A stretch of DNA of 7,327 nucleotides from positions 1 through 7,327 of the forward strand of contig VBLS01000201.1 in assembly GCA_005878635.1 (NCBI GenBank), written 5' to 3'. Below are positions 6,564 to 7,327 of this stretch, in pieces. The DNA is from Methanobacteriota archaeon (GTDB lineage: Archaea > Thermoplasmatota > Thermoplasmata > RBG-16-68-12). The position numbers and the translations under genes are program-made. The notes under the pieces are model-generated. The model worked only from the letters and a program-made list of their open reading frames with translations. It was not told where the DNA came from and ran no database searches. Position 1 is the stretch's first letter; each line of letters opens with the position of its first letter.

Positions 6564-7327
6564 ATGGCCGAGAAGAAGTCCCGCGCCGCCGCCCGGAAGA
6601 TCAAGGACAAGTGGAAGGCGAAGGTGTGGTACAACCTCCTCGCGCCGGAGATGTTCAACAAGCAGGCCCTCGGCGAGACGCCGACGGACGAGCCGGGCAA
6701 GCTCGTCGGTCGGATCACGGAGGTCACGGTGCAGGACCTGACCGGCGACTTCAGCAAGATGCACATCAAGCTCGCGTTCCGCGTGAACCACGTGCAGGGC
6801 CAGGACGCCCTCACGCAGTTCGTCGGTCACGACATGACGTCGGACTACATCCGGCGGCTCACCCGTCGCAAGCGGACGCGGACCGATCTGACCGTTGATG
6901 TCGTGACGAAGGACGGATGGAACGTCCGCGTGAAGCCGATGGCGATCACGGACCGGCGGATTCAGACCGCGAAGCAGCGCGTCATCCGGACGATCATGAC
7001 GAAGACGGTGACCGACGTCGCGGCAAAGCAGTCGATCGGGGAATTCGTGAAGGGGATCATCAGCGGCGATCTCGCGAAGACGATCGCACTGGCCTGCAAG
7101 CCGATCCATCCCGTGTCGCGCGTGGAAGTCCGCAAGTCCGAGGTCTGGGCGGTGGGCGAGATCGCGCCGTCGAGCGAGGCGCCCGCGGCCGAGGCGCCCA
7201 CCGCGGAGGCCCCGGTCGCCCCGGAACCCGCGGCCGAGCCGGAGCCCGCGCCGGAGCCGGAGAAACCGGAACCAGCCCCCGAGGAGCTCGCGCCGGAAGA
7301 GCTCCCGCCAGAAGACGACGAAGACTT
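6564..7327 (+). CDS. rps3ae: Small-subunit ribosomal protein S3Ae (eS1), 3' end beyond the window
   Basis: 254 complete codons are visible with no stop, so the C-terminus is outside the window. The protein is a component of the 30S subunit found in archaea and eukaryotes. Recognisable features are the Lys-rich N-terminus (MAEKKSRAAARKIKDKWKAK), the WYNLLAPEMFN motif (22-32), the strand pattern LVGRITEVTVQDL (47-59), the basic YIRRLTRRKRTRTD stretch (95-108) and VKPMAITDRRIQTAKQRVIR (123-142). The globular part ends near residue 200 (WAVGEIAP), where archaeal relatives usually stop or soon after. Beyond it at least 53 residues consist almost only of Ala, Pro and Glu, turning to Asp/Glu at the visible end. 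The ATG follows a TATA box at leaderless spacing. It is the clearest evidence for an archaeal source. Confidence 0.95.
   Translation, partial: MAEKKSRAAARKIKDKWKAKVWYNLLAPEMFNKQALGETPTDEPGKLVGRITEVTVQDLTGDFSKMHIKLAFRVNHVQGQDALTQFVGHDMTSDYIRRLTRRKRTRTDLTVDVVTKDGWNVRVKPMAITDRRIQTAKQRVIRTIMTKTVTDVAAKQSIGEFVKGIISGDLAKTIALACKPIHPVSRVEVRKSEVWAVGEIAPSSEAPAAEAPTAEAPVAPEPAAEPEPAPEPEKPEPAPEELAPEELPPEDDED

Noticed and set aside
6549..7109. Minus-strand open frame opposite the S3Ae gene
   Set aside because: The plus strand encodes an unmistakable ribosomal protein here; the antisense product has no motif.

Overview
The window is GC-rich and reads as a piece of archaeal chromosome. Three things support this. 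It carries the 5' part of a gene for ribosomal protein S3Ae (eS1), a protein found only in archaea and eukaryotes. Several genes have a TATA-like AT-rich box about 28-31 bases before the start codon with no Shine-Dalgarno sequence, the pattern of leaderless archaeal transcripts. Strong G/C bias at third codon positions makes long spurious antisense ORFs. A GC-rich member of the Thermoplasmatota would fit, but that is an inference.

Layout, left to right. Positions 1-1050 (+) hold the 3' part of a polytopic membrane protein with a soluble C-terminal domain; its reading frame seems broken by one extra base near 1029. Positions 1111-2067 (+) encode a calcineurin-like metallophosphoesterase with a long internal insertion. 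Five bases later, 2073-2849 (+) encodes a protein with the catalytic residues of the polymerase-beta-type nucleotidyltransferase fold. These two are probably one transcript. They end tail-to-tail with a leftward operon: the two stop codons share a CTAG (2846-2849). The operon, read leftward from 5452 to 2846, encodes an APC-superfamily permease and then an agmatinase-type ureohydrolase, 12 bases apart. A 214-base divergent intergenic region (5453-5666) separates it from a nitrilase-superfamily amidohydrolase (5667-6512, +). The S3Ae gene (6564 to window end, +) follows with its own TATA box.

How they may work together: the permease plus ureohydrolase look like a small uptake-and-cleavage unit for an amine or guanidino compound (arginine, agmatine or a relative), and the divergent amidohydrolase could act on a product of the same chemistry. 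The co-orientation and 12-base gap of the first two genes are direct observations; the shared pathway is inference. The phosphoesterase/nucleotidyltransferase pair is functionally unassigned. Nothing here is clearly mobile, and I saw no tRNA, CRISPR array or insertion sequence.
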